Shown here: positions 49,093-58,476 of the stretch, piece by piece
Numbering within the stretch: the first letter of the stretch is position 1
How the letters are laid out: every line of letters starts with the position of its first letter
Source of the DNA: Streptomyces genisteinicus
Lineage (GTDB): Bacteria > Actinomycetota > Actinomycetes > Streptomycetales > Streptomycetaceae
Direction of reading: 5' to 3'
Assembly: GCF_014489615.1 (NCBI RefSeq)
Contig: NZ_CP060825.1
Coordinates: forward strand, 4,970,501-5,034,500
Length of the DNA stretch: 64,000 bases
Made by a program: the position numbers and the translations under genes
The notes under the pieces: model-generated
The model's input: only the letters and a program-made list of their open reading frames with translations
Database searches by the model: none
Told to the model about the DNA's origin: nothing

Positions 49093-49926
49093 TCAGACGT
49101 CGCGGCCGTTCATCACCGCGAAGGCGCCGCCGAGCGAGACGACGGCCAGGCCCAGCATGATCCCGACCGGCGTCCAGCCCAACGGGCCCGACGATCCGGC
49201 CGAGGCGGCCTCGCCGTAGATGCCGATGAGCTGACTCGGGATCGCGTACTCCAGCAGGAACTCCTGGAGGTCCGCGAGGTTCTCGGAGAACATGAACATC
49301 GCGGCGACCAGCGGCATCAGGATGACGCCGATCATCGTGGTGATCGCGCCCGCCGAGTGCCGGATCATGCCGCCCACGCCGAGCGAGACCAGTCCGAGCG
49401 CCGCGACGAACAGGCCGACGCCGACCGTGGCGCGCAGCCACTCGTCGCCGTTCGGCTCCGCGGCGTCCACGATCGAGTGCTGCGCCAGGGCGACCAGGCC
49501 GGCGACCACGGTGGTGATCACGAACACCAGCAGGAAGAAGACGAGCGCCTTCGCCGCCAGCACCCGGCCCCGGCTGGGGCAGGCCGTCAGCGTCGTCCGG
49601 ATCATCCCGGTGCCGTACTCGGAGGCGATGGTCAGCACGCCGAGGGTCACCACGCAGATCGAACCCGGCAGCAGGCCGAAGAAGCCGAGTGCCAGGGCGG
49701 ACTCCTCACCCATCTCGGCGGCGTCGCCCGCCGAGGAGATGAGCGCGGCGACACCGAGGCCGATGCCGATCATGAGCAGGATCATCACGCCGAGCGTCCA
49801 CATCGTGGAGCGCACCGACCGGATCTTGGTCCACTCGGAGGCGAGGGCGTCGCCGAGGTGCGCGCCGCGGACCGGGATCGGCGAGGCGTACGAGGGGGCG
49901 CCCGGCTGCTGGTAGGAGGTGGTCAT
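49093..49926 (-). CDS. ABC transporter permease, module 1
   Basis: A 277-residue membrane protein of the ABC-2 type with six hydrophobic helices. It starts MTTSYQQPGAPSYASP, has the family opening ALASEWTKIRSVRSTMWTLG, and EYGTGMIRTTLTACPSRGRV near residue 105. Its ATG overlaps the stop of its ATPase gene as ATGA (49923-49926). The permease of module 2 is a clear paralogue (SEWTKIRTVSSTTW, EYSSGMIRTSLAAVPQR). Substrate unknown. Confidence 0.92.
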   Translation of the reverse strand: MTTSYQQPGAPSYASPIPVRGAHLGDALASEWTKIRSVRSTMWTLGVMILLMIGIGLGVAALISSAGDAAEMGEESALALGFFGLLPGSICVVTLGVLTIASEYGTGMIRTTLTACPSRGRVLAAKALVFFLLVFVITTVVAGLVALAQHSIVDAAEPNGDEWLRATVGVGLFVAALGLVSLGVGGMIRHSAGAITTMIGVILMPLVAAMFMFSENLADLQEFLLEYAIPSQLIGIYGEAASAGSSGPLGWTPVGIMLGLAVVSLGGAFAVMNGRDV

Positions 49927-51083
49927 CGGGCGTCCTCGGGCTTGGTCAGGTCGGCGGACGGAGCGGCGGGCGGCGCCGCCGGTGCCGCCGGGGGAGCGGT
50001 CGGAGCGGTGGGGGGCACCGCGGGCGCCTGCGGCGCCGCAGGCTGCGCGTACGGGTTCTGGCCGGGCGCCGGCGGGGCGTACCACCCCTGCTGGGGCACC
50101 TCGGGGATCTGCTGGGGCGGCACGTGGCCCATGGGCGGCTGCTGCATCAGCCCCGCCTTCTGGTCGTTCGTGGAGCGGTAGTCGACGGCGCCCTGCGTCA
50201 TCCGCATGTACGCCTCCTCCAGCGACGCCTGGTGCGGGGACAGCTCCCACAGCCGTACCCCGGCGTCGTGCGCCACGTCGCTGATGCGCGGCAGGACGAG
50301 GCCCGTGATCCGCAGGGCCCCGTCGGGCTCGGGCATGACCTGCCCGCCGGCCTCGGTGAGCGCCGCGGACAGCTTCTCGCGCTGCTGCGGCTCGGTCTCC
50401 GGGGTGCGCACCCGCGCGAAGCCGGCCGAGTTGTGGGCGATGAAGTCCTTGACGCTCATGTCGGCCATGAGCTGGCCGCGGCCGATGACGATCAGGTGGT
50501 CCGCGGTGAGCGCCATCTCGCTCATGAGGTGCGAGGAGACGAAGACGGTGCGGCCCTCGGCGGCCAGCTGCTTCATCAGGTTGCGCACCCAGAGGATGCC
50601 CTCGGGGTCGAGACCGTTGACCGGCTCGTCGAACAGCAGCACCTGCGGGTCGCCGAGCAGCGCGGCGGCGATGCCCAGGCGCTGCCCCATGCCGAGCGAG
50701 AAGCCGCCGGAGCGCCGCTTGGCGACGTCCTGGAGGCCGACGACGCCGAGCACCTCGTCGACCCGCCGCGCGGGGATGCCGGACAGCTGGGCGAGCGACA
50801 GCAGGTGGTTGCGGGCGCTGCGGCCGCCGTGGACGGCCTTGGCGTCGAGCAGCGCGCCGACCTGCCGGGGGGCGTTCGGCAGCTGCCGGTACGGCCGGCC
50901 GCTGATGGTCACCTGGCCCGAGGTCGGACGGTCCAGACCGAGGATCATCCTCATGGTCGTGGACTTGCCCGCGCCGTTGGGTCCGAGGAAGCCGGTCACG
51001 GCGCCCGGCCGCACCTGGAAGGAAAGGTTGTACACGGCCGTCTTGGCGCCGTAGCGCTTCGTCAGGCCGACTGCCTCGATCAT
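49923..51083 (-). CDS. ABC transporter ATP-binding protein, module 1
   Basis: A 386-residue ATPase. Walker A is GPNGAGKS near residue 40, the signature region is RSGGFSLGMGQRLGIAAALL, and Walker B plus D-loop is LLFDEPVNGLDPEG. Residues about 300-386 form a Pro/Ala/Gln-rich extension (GHVPPQQIPEVPQQGWY and so on) absent from its paralogue at 52002, probably disordered and cytosolic. A 135-base gap from the module-2 permease may hold its own promoter (TATCCT/TAACTC region near 51145-51165 on the minus strand). Confidence 0.93.
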   Translation of the reverse strand: MIEAVGLTKRYGAKTAVYNLSFQVRPGAVTGFLGPNGAGKSTTMRMILGLDRPTSGQVTISGRPYRQLPNAPRQVGALLDAKAVHGGRSARNHLLSLAQLSGIPARRVDEVLGVVGLQDVAKRRSGGFSLGMGQRLGIAAALLGDPQVLLFDEPVNGLDPEGILWVRNLMKQLAAEGRTVFVSSHLMSEMALTADHLIVIGRGQLMADMSVKDFIAHNSAGFARVRTPETEPQQREKLSAALTEAGGQVMPEPDGALRITGLVLPRISDVAHDAGVRLWELSPHQASLEEAYMRMTQGAVDYRSTNDQKAGLMQQPPMGHVPPQQIPEVPQQGWYAPPAPGQNPYAQPAAPQAPAVPPTAPTAPPAAPAAPPAAPSADLTKPEDAR

Positions 51084-51218
51084 TTAGCAGCCCCATCGAC
51101 TGTCGGGTCGTCGGGGCCCTGGCCGTGCTGCCGTACGCCCCCGTAAGAGTTAGGAGGATATCCGGGCCTTGACGGTTCCAGCCAAGACGTGTGCCCGGAT
51201 CCGCGCGTTCCGCGGGCC

Positions 51219-51998
51219 TCAGGCGTCGCGCTTCTTCAGGACCAGGTACCCGCCGACGAGGGAGGCGGCCACCCACAGGAGCATGATGCCCAGCCCGCCC
51301 CAGGGGCCGTACGGCGCCTCGTCGGTGTTCAGGGCGTTCGGCACCACCTGCATGATCTTGGCGCCCGCCTGGTCGGGGAAGTAGAGCGCCACGTCCTTGG
51401 CGCCGGGGACGGCGCTGAGGATCTGCGAGACCAGGAAGAAGAACGGCATCAGGATGCCGAGCGACAGCATCGAGCTGCGCAGCATGGCCGCGACGCCCAT
51501 CGAGAAGACCGCGATCAGGCCCATGTACAGGCCGCCGCCGAAGACGGCGCGCAGTACGTTCTCGTCGCCGATGGTCGTACGGTGCTCGCCGAGCAGTGCC
51601 TGGCCGGCGAAGAAGGTCAGAAAGCTGGTGATCATGCCGACCACCAGGGCCAGCAGACCGGCCACCGCGATCTTGCTGAACAGGAAGGTGGCGCGCTGCG
51701 GCACGGCGGCGAGCGAGGTGCGGATCATTCCGGAGCTGTACTCGGTGCCGACGACGAGGACGCCGAAGACGACCATGGCGAGCTGGCCGAGAATCATCCC
51801 CGAGAAGCTGATCAGCGTCGGGTCGAAGGTGAGCCGCTCGGCCTCGTTGAGGTCGTCGAAGGTCGAGTTCATCAGGGCGCTCAGCGCCGCGCCCATGGCC
51901 AGCGTCACGGCGAACGCGCAGATCAGCGTCCAGGTCGTCGACGAGACCGTGCGGATCTTCGTCCACTCGGAGGTGAGGACGGCGGGTACGGATGCCAT
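51219..51998 (-). CDS. ABC transporter permease, module 2
   Basis: A 259-residue ABC-2 type permease with six membrane helices, paralogous to the permease at 49093. It starts MASVPAVLTSEWTKIRT and contains EYSSGMIRTSLAAVPQRATF. It follows its ATPase gene after three bases. Both permeases end in a short charged tail. The substrate is unknown; such exporters move drugs, lantibiotics or lipids. Confidence 0.92.
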   Translation of the reverse strand: MASVPAVLTSEWTKIRTVSSTTWTLICAFAVTLAMGAALSALMNSTFDDLNEAERLTFDPTLISFSGMILGQLAMVVFGVLVVGTEYSSGMIRTSLAAVPQRATFLFSKIAVAGLLALVVGMITSFLTFFAGQALLGEHRTTIGDENVLRAVFGGGLYMGLIAVFSMGVAAMLRSSMLSLGILMPFFFLVSQILSAVPGAKDVALYFPDQAGAKIMQVVPNALNTDEAPYGPWGGLGIMLLWVAASLVGGYLVLKKRDA

Positions 51999-52001
51999 GG
52001 G

Positions 52002-52982
52002 TCAGGCTCCCTCGTTGCGCGGGGCCCACTGCGGGGCGGCGGGACCGGCGGGCGGGGGTGCGCCGGGGAGGTCGCGGGTGGAGTGCGCGTGGTACTCCAC
52101 GGCGCTCGCGGTCATCTGCATGAAGGCCTCTTCGAGCGAGGCGCGCTGGGCGCTCAGCTCGTGCAGCGTGATCCGGTGCTCGGCGGCCAGCTCGCCGAGT
52201 GCCTCGGTCGTGGCGCCGTCGATCTCCAGGGTGCCGTTGCCGGACTCGACCGCGACCATGCCGGCGCCGTGCAGCACGTCGAGCAGGCGTTCGCGCTGCG
52301 GTGTCCGCAGCCGCACATAACTCCGGGAGTTCTTCTGAATGAAATCGGCCATCGACGTGTCGGCGAGCAGCTTCCCCTGCCCGATGACGATCAAGTGGTC
52401 GGCGGTCAGGGCCATTTCGCTCATCAGATGGGACGATACGAAGATCGTGCGCCCTTCCTGTGCGAGGGCTTTCATCAGATTGCGGATCCAGTGAATTCCC
52501 TCGGGGTCGAGACCGTTCACCGGCTCGTCGAACATGAGGATCTCGGGGTCCCCGAGCAGCGCCGAGGCGATTCCCAGACGTTGGCCCATACCAAGGGAGA
52601 ATCCCTTGGACTTCTTCTTCGCCACCGCCGTCAGACCGACAACGTCGAGCACCTCCGCGACCCTGCGCGCGGGGATGCGGTTCGCCTGGGCGAGGCAGAG
52701 GAGGTTGTTGTACGCGCTGCGGCCGCCGTGCATGGCCTTGGCGTCGAGCAGCGCGCCGATGTACTTGAGCGGCTCGTCGAGCTCCCGGTAGTGCCTGCCG
52801 TCGATCCGGACCGTCCCCCGCGTCGGGTTGTCCAGATCCAGCATCATGCGCATCGTGGTCGACTTGCCCGCCCCGTTGGGACCGAGGAATCCGGTCACCA
52901 CCCCCGGGCGCACCGTGAAGGAGAGGTTGTCGACCGCGACCTTCTTGCCGAAATGTTTGGTGAGACCCTCGAGCTCGATCAT
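52002..52982 (-). CDS. ABC transporter ATP-binding protein, module 2
   Basis: A 326-residue ATPase. Walker A is GPNGAGKS near residue 38, the signature SKGFSLGMGQRLGIASALL and Walker B LMFDEPVNGLDPEG are intact, and the switch His lies in FVSSHLMSEMALTADH. It is close in sequence to the ATPase at 49923 but has a shorter Pro-rich tail (about 300-326). The two modules look like a tandem duplication of an ATPase-permease pair. Confidence 0.93.
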   Translation of the reverse strand: MIELEGLTKHFGKKVAVDNLSFTVRPGVVTGFLGPNGAGKSTTMRMMLDLDNPTRGTVRIDGRHYRELDEPLKYIGALLDAKAMHGGRSAYNNLLCLAQANRIPARRVAEVLDVVGLTAVAKKKSKGFSLGMGQRLGIASALLGDPEILMFDEPVNGLDPEGIHWIRNLMKALAQEGRTIFVSSHLMSEMALTADHLIVIGQGKLLADTSMADFIQKNSRSYVRLRTPQRERLLDVLHGAGMVAVESGNGTLEIDGATTEALGELAAEHRITLHELSAQRASLEEAFMQMTASAVEYHAHSTRDLPGAPPPAGPAAPQWAPRNEGA

Positions 52983-53285
52983 GCGTTCACGCTACGGGGG
53001 CGGCCTGGGCCGCGCCACCGGGTTCGCCCAACGGGACACGACGATCCGGCGTCGTCCCGGTGGTCCGCTCGCCAACGTGCCGCCGCACGCGGCCCGGTGA
53101 GGCCGGCCGCCCCGCGGCGGCCTGTGTGCGGCCGGGGTGAGGGCCGCGGACCCCCTTGCCCGGCGCCTCGGGAGGCGCCGGGCACGGGGTGTGCGCGGAC
53201 GGTGCGGTGGGCGGGCGCCGGAGGGCCGGGCCGCAGGGCCCGGCTCCGGTGTCCGCCCGGCACCCCCGAGGGGGCGCGGGCCGCG
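52983..53285 (-). other. filP to ABC-module intergenic region
   Basis: 303 bases with no gene. A strong hairpin (53158-53183) ends the filP transcript. The remainder towards the ABC ATPase start is GC-rich, with no promoter that I can defend. Confidence 0.5.
53158..53183 (-). terminator. Terminator downstream of filP
   Basis: A perfect 11-bp stem (53158-53168 with 53173-53183), loop CGGG, about 100 bases after the filP stop on the minus strand. Confidence 0.75.
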
Positions 53286-54224
53286 TCAGCGGGACTGCTG
53301 CGCCGGGACGCCGCGGGAGATCGGCTCGTCGTCCGCCGGGGTGCCGGCCGCGGCCACGGCCGCACCGGTCAGCGTGGCCAGCATCTCGCGGACGTTGGTC
53401 AGCTGGGCGTTGATCGAGTCGCGGCGGTTGGTGAGCGCCGCCAGCTCGCGCTCCGATTCGCTGCGGATCCGGTCGGCCTTGGCGTTCGCGTCGGCGACGA
53501 TGTCCTCGGCCTGGCGCTGGGCGGTCTCCACCGTCTGGCGGGCACGGCGCTCCGCGTCCGTCCGCAGCTTCTCCGCCTCCAGGCGGAGCTGCTCGGCGCG
53601 GTGCTCGATCTCCGCCAGCCGCTTCTCCGCCTTGGCCTGACGCGAGGCGAGGTCGCGCTCCGACTGCTCCCGGCGCTTGGCCAGGTTGGTCTCGAAGTCC
53701 GCGGCGGCCTGGGCGGCCTTGGCGCGGGTCTCCTCGAAGAGGGCGTCCGCCTCCTCGCGCTTGGACTGTGCGTCCTTCTGCGCGTCGCTGCGCAGCGTCT
53801 GCGCCTCGCCCTGGGCCTTCTCGACGATCCGGACGCCCTCGTCCTCGGCCTTGGCCTTGCGGTCGGCGGCGAACGACTCGGCGTCGTTGCGCACCTGCTG
53901 GGCGGCGGACTCGGCGAGCTCCCGGTGCTGCTCGGCGGCGCGGCGGGCCTCCTCGCGCAGGTCCTTCGCCTCCTCCTCGGCGAGGCGGAGGATCTTCTCG
54001 ACACGCGCGCCGAGACCGGCGTACGACGGCTCGGCGTCGTTGACCTGGGCCTGGGCGTTCTGCGTTTCGAGGTGGAGCTCCTCGATGCGCTTTTCCAGAG
54101 AGGTGATTCGGGTCAGAGCACTATCACGGTCGGCGACGAGTTTGGTAATGCGGTCGTCCACCTGACCGCGGTCGTAACCACGCCGCACGAGCTCGAAGCC
54201 GAAGGGGGAGGAAGTGTCGCTCAT
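53286..54224 (-). CDS. filP: FilP, intermediate-filament-like coiled-coil protein
   Basis: A 312-residue coiled-coil protein. A DivIVA-like N-terminus (FGFELVRRGYDRGQVDDRI, about 8-26) is followed by a nearly continuous Ala/Glu/Arg/Lys-rich coiled coil to about residue 285 and a short non-coiled tail. In S. coelicolor FilP (SCO5396) forms filaments beneath the hyphal tip, binds DivIVA and adds stiffness. It is often labelled a cellulose-binding protein. The ATG at 54224 has AGGAAC upstream. It lies 114 bases downstream of scy, its polarisome partner. Confidence 0.93.
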   Translation of the reverse strand: MSDTSSPFGFELVRRGYDRGQVDDRITKLVADRDSALTRITSLEKRIEELHLETQNAQAQVNDAEPSYAGLGARVEKILRLAEEEAKDLREEARRAAEQHRELAESAAQQVRNDAESFAADRKAKAEDEGVRIVEKAQGEAQTLRSDAQKDAQSKREEADALFEETRAKAAQAAADFETNLAKRREQSERDLASRQAKAEKRLAEIEHRAEQLRLEAEKLRTDAERRARQTVETAQRQAEDIVADANAKADRIRSESERELAALTNRRDSINAQLTNVREMLATLTGAAVAAAGTPADDEPISRGVPAQQSR

Positions 54225-54338
54225 GGGGTTCCTGTCGAAAGAGACCGGTGAGGTGTTAGAGGGAATCCTAGGGGCCGAAGCGGCGTGTCACCGAGCGGAT
54301 GCCGGTTTGATCTGGAGAATGTCCAGCCTTTCGGGTGG

Positions 54339-57300
54339 CTAGCCGTCGGACGACTTGCCACTCGAACGAGTGCCCCCCGCCGCCGCTCCCGCCTTGACGC
54401 CCCCCGCGCCCGAGCCGCCCTGGGCCTTGCCCCCCGTCGGAGCCTCGAAGGACTCCAACGCCTCCAACACGTCCTGGACACGTGAGATCTCCGCCTGGAT
54501 GTCCTCGCGGCGCCGGACCAGCACGTCGAGCTCCCGCCTGCCCTCCGCGATCATCTGCTCGGCCTCCTGCTCGGCCTCCGCCTTGACGCGCTCGGCCTCG
54601 CGGATCAGCTCCGCCTTCTTGGCCCCGGCCTCCTTCAGGAGTGCCTCCGCCTTCTTCACGGCGGCGATCCGCACCTTGCTCGCCTCCGAACCGGCCTCCG
54701 AGACCAGCTCCTTGGCCTTGGCCTCCGCCTCGGCGCGCTGCTCCTCGGCTGCCTTGACCAGATGGTCGACCCGCTCGCCGGCGGTCTTCATCTGCTCGGC
54801 CGTCTCGCGCCGTGCCCGCGTGTGCAGTTCCTCGATCTCGGCGTCGACCCGGGCCCGCAGCTCCTCGCCGCGCTCCCTTATGGCGGTCGCGTCCCGGCGC
54901 GCCCCGACCAGCAGCTCGTCGGCGTCCGTCCGGGCCTTCTCCACCAGGGAGTTGCCCTCCACGGTGGACTCGGCGACCAGCCGCTCGGCCTCCTTGCGGG
55001 CCGCGCCCACCATGGTGTCCGCCTGCTCCTCGGCCCGGGTCGCGGCGCGCAGCGCCTCCTCCTGGGCCTTCGCCATCAACTGGTCGGCCTGCTCGGCCGC
55101 GTCGGCACGGCGCTTGGCCGCCGCCTCGCGCGCCTCGTCCAGCAGCCGGTCCGCCTCGGCGCGGGCGTCGGCGCGCATCTGCTCGGCGGCGGACTCGCCC
55201 TCCGCCTTGACCCGGCGCGCGTCGGCGGCGATGCGCTCGGCCGCCTGCTGCGCCGACCCGACGGTCTCCGACGCCTCCGCGCGCAGCCGCTCGGCCTCGC
55301 CGGCCGCCTCGGCGACCAGCTGGTCGGCCTGGGCGGCCGCGTCCGCACGCCGCTTGTCCGCGGCCTGGCGTGCCTCGTCCAGCACCTGCTCCCGGTCGGC
55401 CCGGACCGCGGCGCGCAACTGCTCGACCTCGGCCTCGCCGTCCGCCTTGATCTGCTCGGCCTCGGTGAGCAGCCGGGTGGTCTCCGCGTCCGCCGTGGAC
55501 CGCAGTTCGGCCGCCTCGGCGTGCAGCCGCTCCGACTCCCGGGTCGCCTCGGCGATCAGCGCGTCCGCCTGCGAGGCCGCCTCCGAGCGGATCCGGTTGG
55601 CGTCGTCACGGGCCTCGGCACGGGTGCGCGAGGCGTCCTGCTCGGCCCCCGCCACCGCGTCCGACGCCTCGGTGCGCATCCGCTGGGCGTACTCCGCGGT
55701 GTCGGCCCGCAGCCGGTCCGCCTCGGCGACGGCCTCCGCCGTCGTGCGCTCGGCGAGCGCCTTCGCGGCCTCCGTCTCCACCTGCGCGCGCTCGCGCAGC
55801 CGGGAGGCGTCCTCGGCGGCACGCTCCCGCTCGGCGTAGGCGTCGGCGCGGACCCGGTCCGCCTCCTCCTGCGCCTCGTCCCGGGTGCGCTCGGCGGCGT
55901 GCTCGGCCGCGCTGCGCAGGCCGGTGATCTCCTGCTCGGCCTGCTCCTGGAGGCCGCTCACGGAGTCGCGGACCTGCTGCGCGGTCTGCTCGGCGGCGGC
56001 GACCATCTCGGTGGCCCGGCGGTCCGCCTCCTCCACGAGCCGCTGCGCCTCGGCCTGCGCCTCCTCGACCCGCTTGCGGGCGGACGCCAGCAGCTCCTCG
56101 CTCTGCTCCCGGGCCCGCTCGCGCTCCTCGCCGGCCTCGGCCCGCGCCGAATCGAGGGTCTCCTCCGCGGTCCTGCGGCGCCGGGCGGCCTCCTCCTGCG
56201 CGGCGGCGAGCGCCTCGGCGGCCTCGGTCCCCACGCGTTCCGCGGCGGCGGCGGCCTCGGCCCGCACCCGGTCGGCGGTCTCCTGCGCCTCGGTCTTCAG
56301 CCGCTCGGCCTCGGTCGCGGCGTCGCTGTGCAGCCGGACGGCCAGCGCCTCGGCCTCCGCGCGGGAGGCGGACGCGTCGGCGGCGGCCTCCGTGCGCAGC
56401 CGGTCGGCCTCCTGCTCGGCCTGCTCCTGGAGCGTGCGCAGCCGCTCGGCGGCCTCCGTGCGCAGCCGCTCGGTCTCCTCCGCGGCCTCGCGGCGGATCC
56501 GCTCGCCCTCGGCCCGCGCCTCGGCCAGGTTCTCCTCGGCCGACGCCAGGCGGTTCTCGGCCTCGCTGTGCAGCCGGGTCAGCTCGCCGGCCGCCTCCTC
56601 GTGCCGCTGGGCGACCGCCCGCTCGGTCTCCGCGCGCAGGTCGCCCGCCGCGGTCTCGGCGGCCGAGCGCACCGCGTCGGCCTGCTCCTCGGCCTCGGCC
56701 CGCAGCCGGTCGGCCTCGGCGCGGGTGCGCTCCAGGGTCTCCTCGGCCTGCTTGCGCAGCGTGGTGGCCCGCTCGATGGCCTCGGTGCGCACCTTCTCGC
56801 TGTCACCGGCGGCCTTGGCCCGCAGCTCGTCCGCGTCGGTGCGGGCCTTGGTGAGCAGTTCCTCGGCGGTCCTGGCCGCCTCCTCGATCTGCTGGACGGC
56901 CTCGCGCCGGGCCTCGCCCCGGATCCGTTCGCCCTCGGCGACCGCCTCGGCCCGCAGCTGCTCGGCCTCGCCGCGCAGCCTGCGGGCCTCCTCCTGGAGC
57001 TCGACCGTCTTGGCGCGGTACTCCTTGGTGTCGTCCTTGGCGGCGCCCTTGAGCTGGTCGGCCTGCTCGGCGGCCTCGCCGCGCAGCCGGTCCGCCTCGG
57101 CCTCGGCCTCCCGCCGGATGCGTTCCGCCTCCTCGCCGGCGGCCCTGGTGGTGGCCTTGGCGTCCTCGGACGCCTTGGTCAGCACCTCCTCGGCGGTCCG
57201 GGCGGCCTTGGCGAGCTGGGCGGCGGAGTCCTCCGCCGCCGCCGTGCGCGCCTTCTCGCCCGCGGCGGCGACCAGCTTCTCCGACTCGGCGCGGGCGTCC

Positions 57301-58310
57301 GCGAGCGCCGCCTCGGCCTCCGTCTTGAGGGTCTCGGCCTCCTTGGTCGCCTCGGCGACCAGGCGGGCGATCTCCGCCTTGGCGGTGCGGGTGCGCGCCT
57401 CGTTGACCGACTCGGCCGACGCGAGCTGCTTGGCGGCCGACTCCTTCGCCTCCGAGACCAGCTTCTCCGCCTCGGACCGGGCCTCGCGGAGCCTGTCCTC
57501 GGCCTCCTGGAGGCGGGTTCCGGCGGTGCGGCTGAGCTCGGCGGCCTGCTGGCGGGCCTGGTCCGACTCGGCGGTCGTCGAGGAGCGCAGCTGCTCGGCG
57601 TGGGCGGTGGCCTCCTGGGCCTGGCTGGAGGCGGCGTTCAGCAGCCGCTCGGCGTCCTTGCGGGCGCGCAGCAGGAGGGCCTCGGCCTCGGCGCGGGCGG
57701 CCTCCGCCTCGCTGCCGAGCCGCCGGCGGCTCTCCTCGGCGACCCGGGCGGCCTCGGCGCGCGCCGCGGACAGGGCCTGCTCGGCCTCGGCGCGGGACTG
57801 GTCGATCAGGCGCTGGGCCTGGGACTCGGTGCGGGCGCGCAGCTGCTCGGCCCAGGCGACGTTCTCGTTGACGTGGGACTCGACGGTCTGGCGGCGTTCG
57901 GCCAGCTCCTGGTCGAGACGCTGGCGGCGCTGGACGGCCTCGGCGTGCAGCTCGGCCTGGAGACGCGCCTGGTGCTCGGCGTGCTCCTGGAGGATGCGCT
58001 GGGTCTGCGCGCGGGCCTCGCGCAGTTCGCGCTCGGCGTCCGAGCGGAGCTGGTCCGCCTGGATCTGCGCGTTCCGGAGCAACTGCTCGGCCTGGTAACC
58101 GAGATCGCCGGTGTCGTACGAGGGGCGGGAGGCGAGGTTGCGGCGTGCCTCGTGGAGCTTGGCACGCAATACCTCGACCTGGTAGCCGAGGTCCTCGGCA
58201 TGCTGGACGGCCTTCTCCCGCTCGGTCTTCAGCCGTTCCATCTCGGCTTCGAACCGCGAGAGGTGGTCGTCGTCAGCTCGGTGGCTCTCCTGGCGTTCGT
58301 AGCCCCGCAC
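54339..58310 (-). CDS. scy: Scy, polarisome scaffold coiled-coil protein
   Basis: A giant coiled-coil protein of 1323 residues. It starts RGYERQESHRADDDHLSRFE at GTG 58310; the region above this start is open but not conserved in character. After a short heptad part (about 15-60) nearly the whole protein is an Ala/Glu/Arg/Asp-rich repeat with an 11-residue (hendecad-like) period, such as EAERLRTEAAE-type units. In S. coelicolor Scy (SCO5397) gathers DivIVA at new tips and controls hyphal polarity and branching. It is followed by filP. The repeats create very long antisense open frames, including about 1245 codons on the plus strand, that are artefacts. Its C-terminus is Gly/Ala/Lys/Ser-rich. 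Confidence 0.93.
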   Translation of the reverse strand: MRGYERQESHRADDDHLSRFEAEMERLKTEREKAVQHAEDLGYQVEVLRAKLHEARRNLASRPSYDTGDLGYQAEQLLRNAQIQADQLRSDAERELREARAQTQRILQEHAEHQARLQAELHAEAVQRRQRLDQELAERRQTVESHVNENVAWAEQLRARTESQAQRLIDQSRAEAEQALSAARAEAARVAEESRRRLGSEAEAARAEAEALLLRARKDAERLLNAASSQAQEATAHAEQLRSSTTAESDQARQQAAELSRTAGTRLQEAEDRLREARSEAEKLVSEAKESAAKQLASAESVNEARTRTAKAEIARLVAEATKEAETLKTEAEAALADARAESEKLVAAAGEKARTAAAEDSAAQLAKAARTAEEVLTKASEDAKATTRAAGEEAERIRREAEAEADRLRGEAAEQADQLKGAAKDDTKEYRAKTVELQEEARRLRGEAEQLRAEAVAEGERIRGEARREAVQQIEEAARTAEELLTKARTDADELRAKAAGDSEKVRTEAIERATTLRKQAEETLERTRAEADRLRAEAEEQADAVRSAAETAAGDLRAETERAVAQRHEEAAGELTRLHSEAENRLASAEENLAEARAEGERIRREAAEETERLRTEAAERLRTLQEQAEQEADRLRTEAAADASASRAEAEALAVRLHSDAATEAERLKTEAQETADRVRAEAAAAAERVGTEAAEALAAAQEEAARRRRTAEETLDSARAEAGEERERAREQSEELLASARKRVEEAQAEAQRLVEEADRRATEMVAAAEQTAQQVRDSVSGLQEQAEQEITGLRSAAEHAAERTRDEAQEEADRVRADAYAERERAAEDASRLRERAQVETEAAKALAERTTAEAVAEADRLRADTAEYAQRMRTEASDAVAGAEQDASRTRAEARDDANRIRSEAASQADALIAEATRESERLHAEAAELRSTADAETTRLLTEAEQIKADGEAEVEQLRAAVRADREQVLDEARQAADKRRADAAAQADQLVAEAAGEAERLRAEASETVGSAQQAAERIAADARRVKAEGESAAEQMRADARAEADRLLDEAREAAAKRRADAAEQADQLMAKAQEEALRAATRAEEQADTMVGAARKEAERLVAESTVEGNSLVEKARTDADELLVGARRDATAIRERGEELRARVDAEIEELHTRARRETAEQMKTAGERVDHLVKAAEEQRAEAEAKAKELVSEAGSEASKVRIAAVKKAEALLKEAGAKKAELIREAERVKAEAEQEAEQMIAEGRRELDVLVRRREDIQAEISRVQDVLEALESFEAPTGGKAQGGSGAGGVKAGAAAGGTRSSGKSSDG

Positions 58311-58476
58311 TGCGCGGTCCCATCCGTCCCCTGGTCGCAACTGTCTCCAAACGAGCACCGTTCCCCGGCGAACGGCCCCCCGGGGAATGGTGACAGATCG
58401 ACGACGGAGACGTGGCACGGCCCCGACCCGGCCCCGGCCCGGAACGGCCCACTCTACCGGGCCGGGAAAGGGTCGG

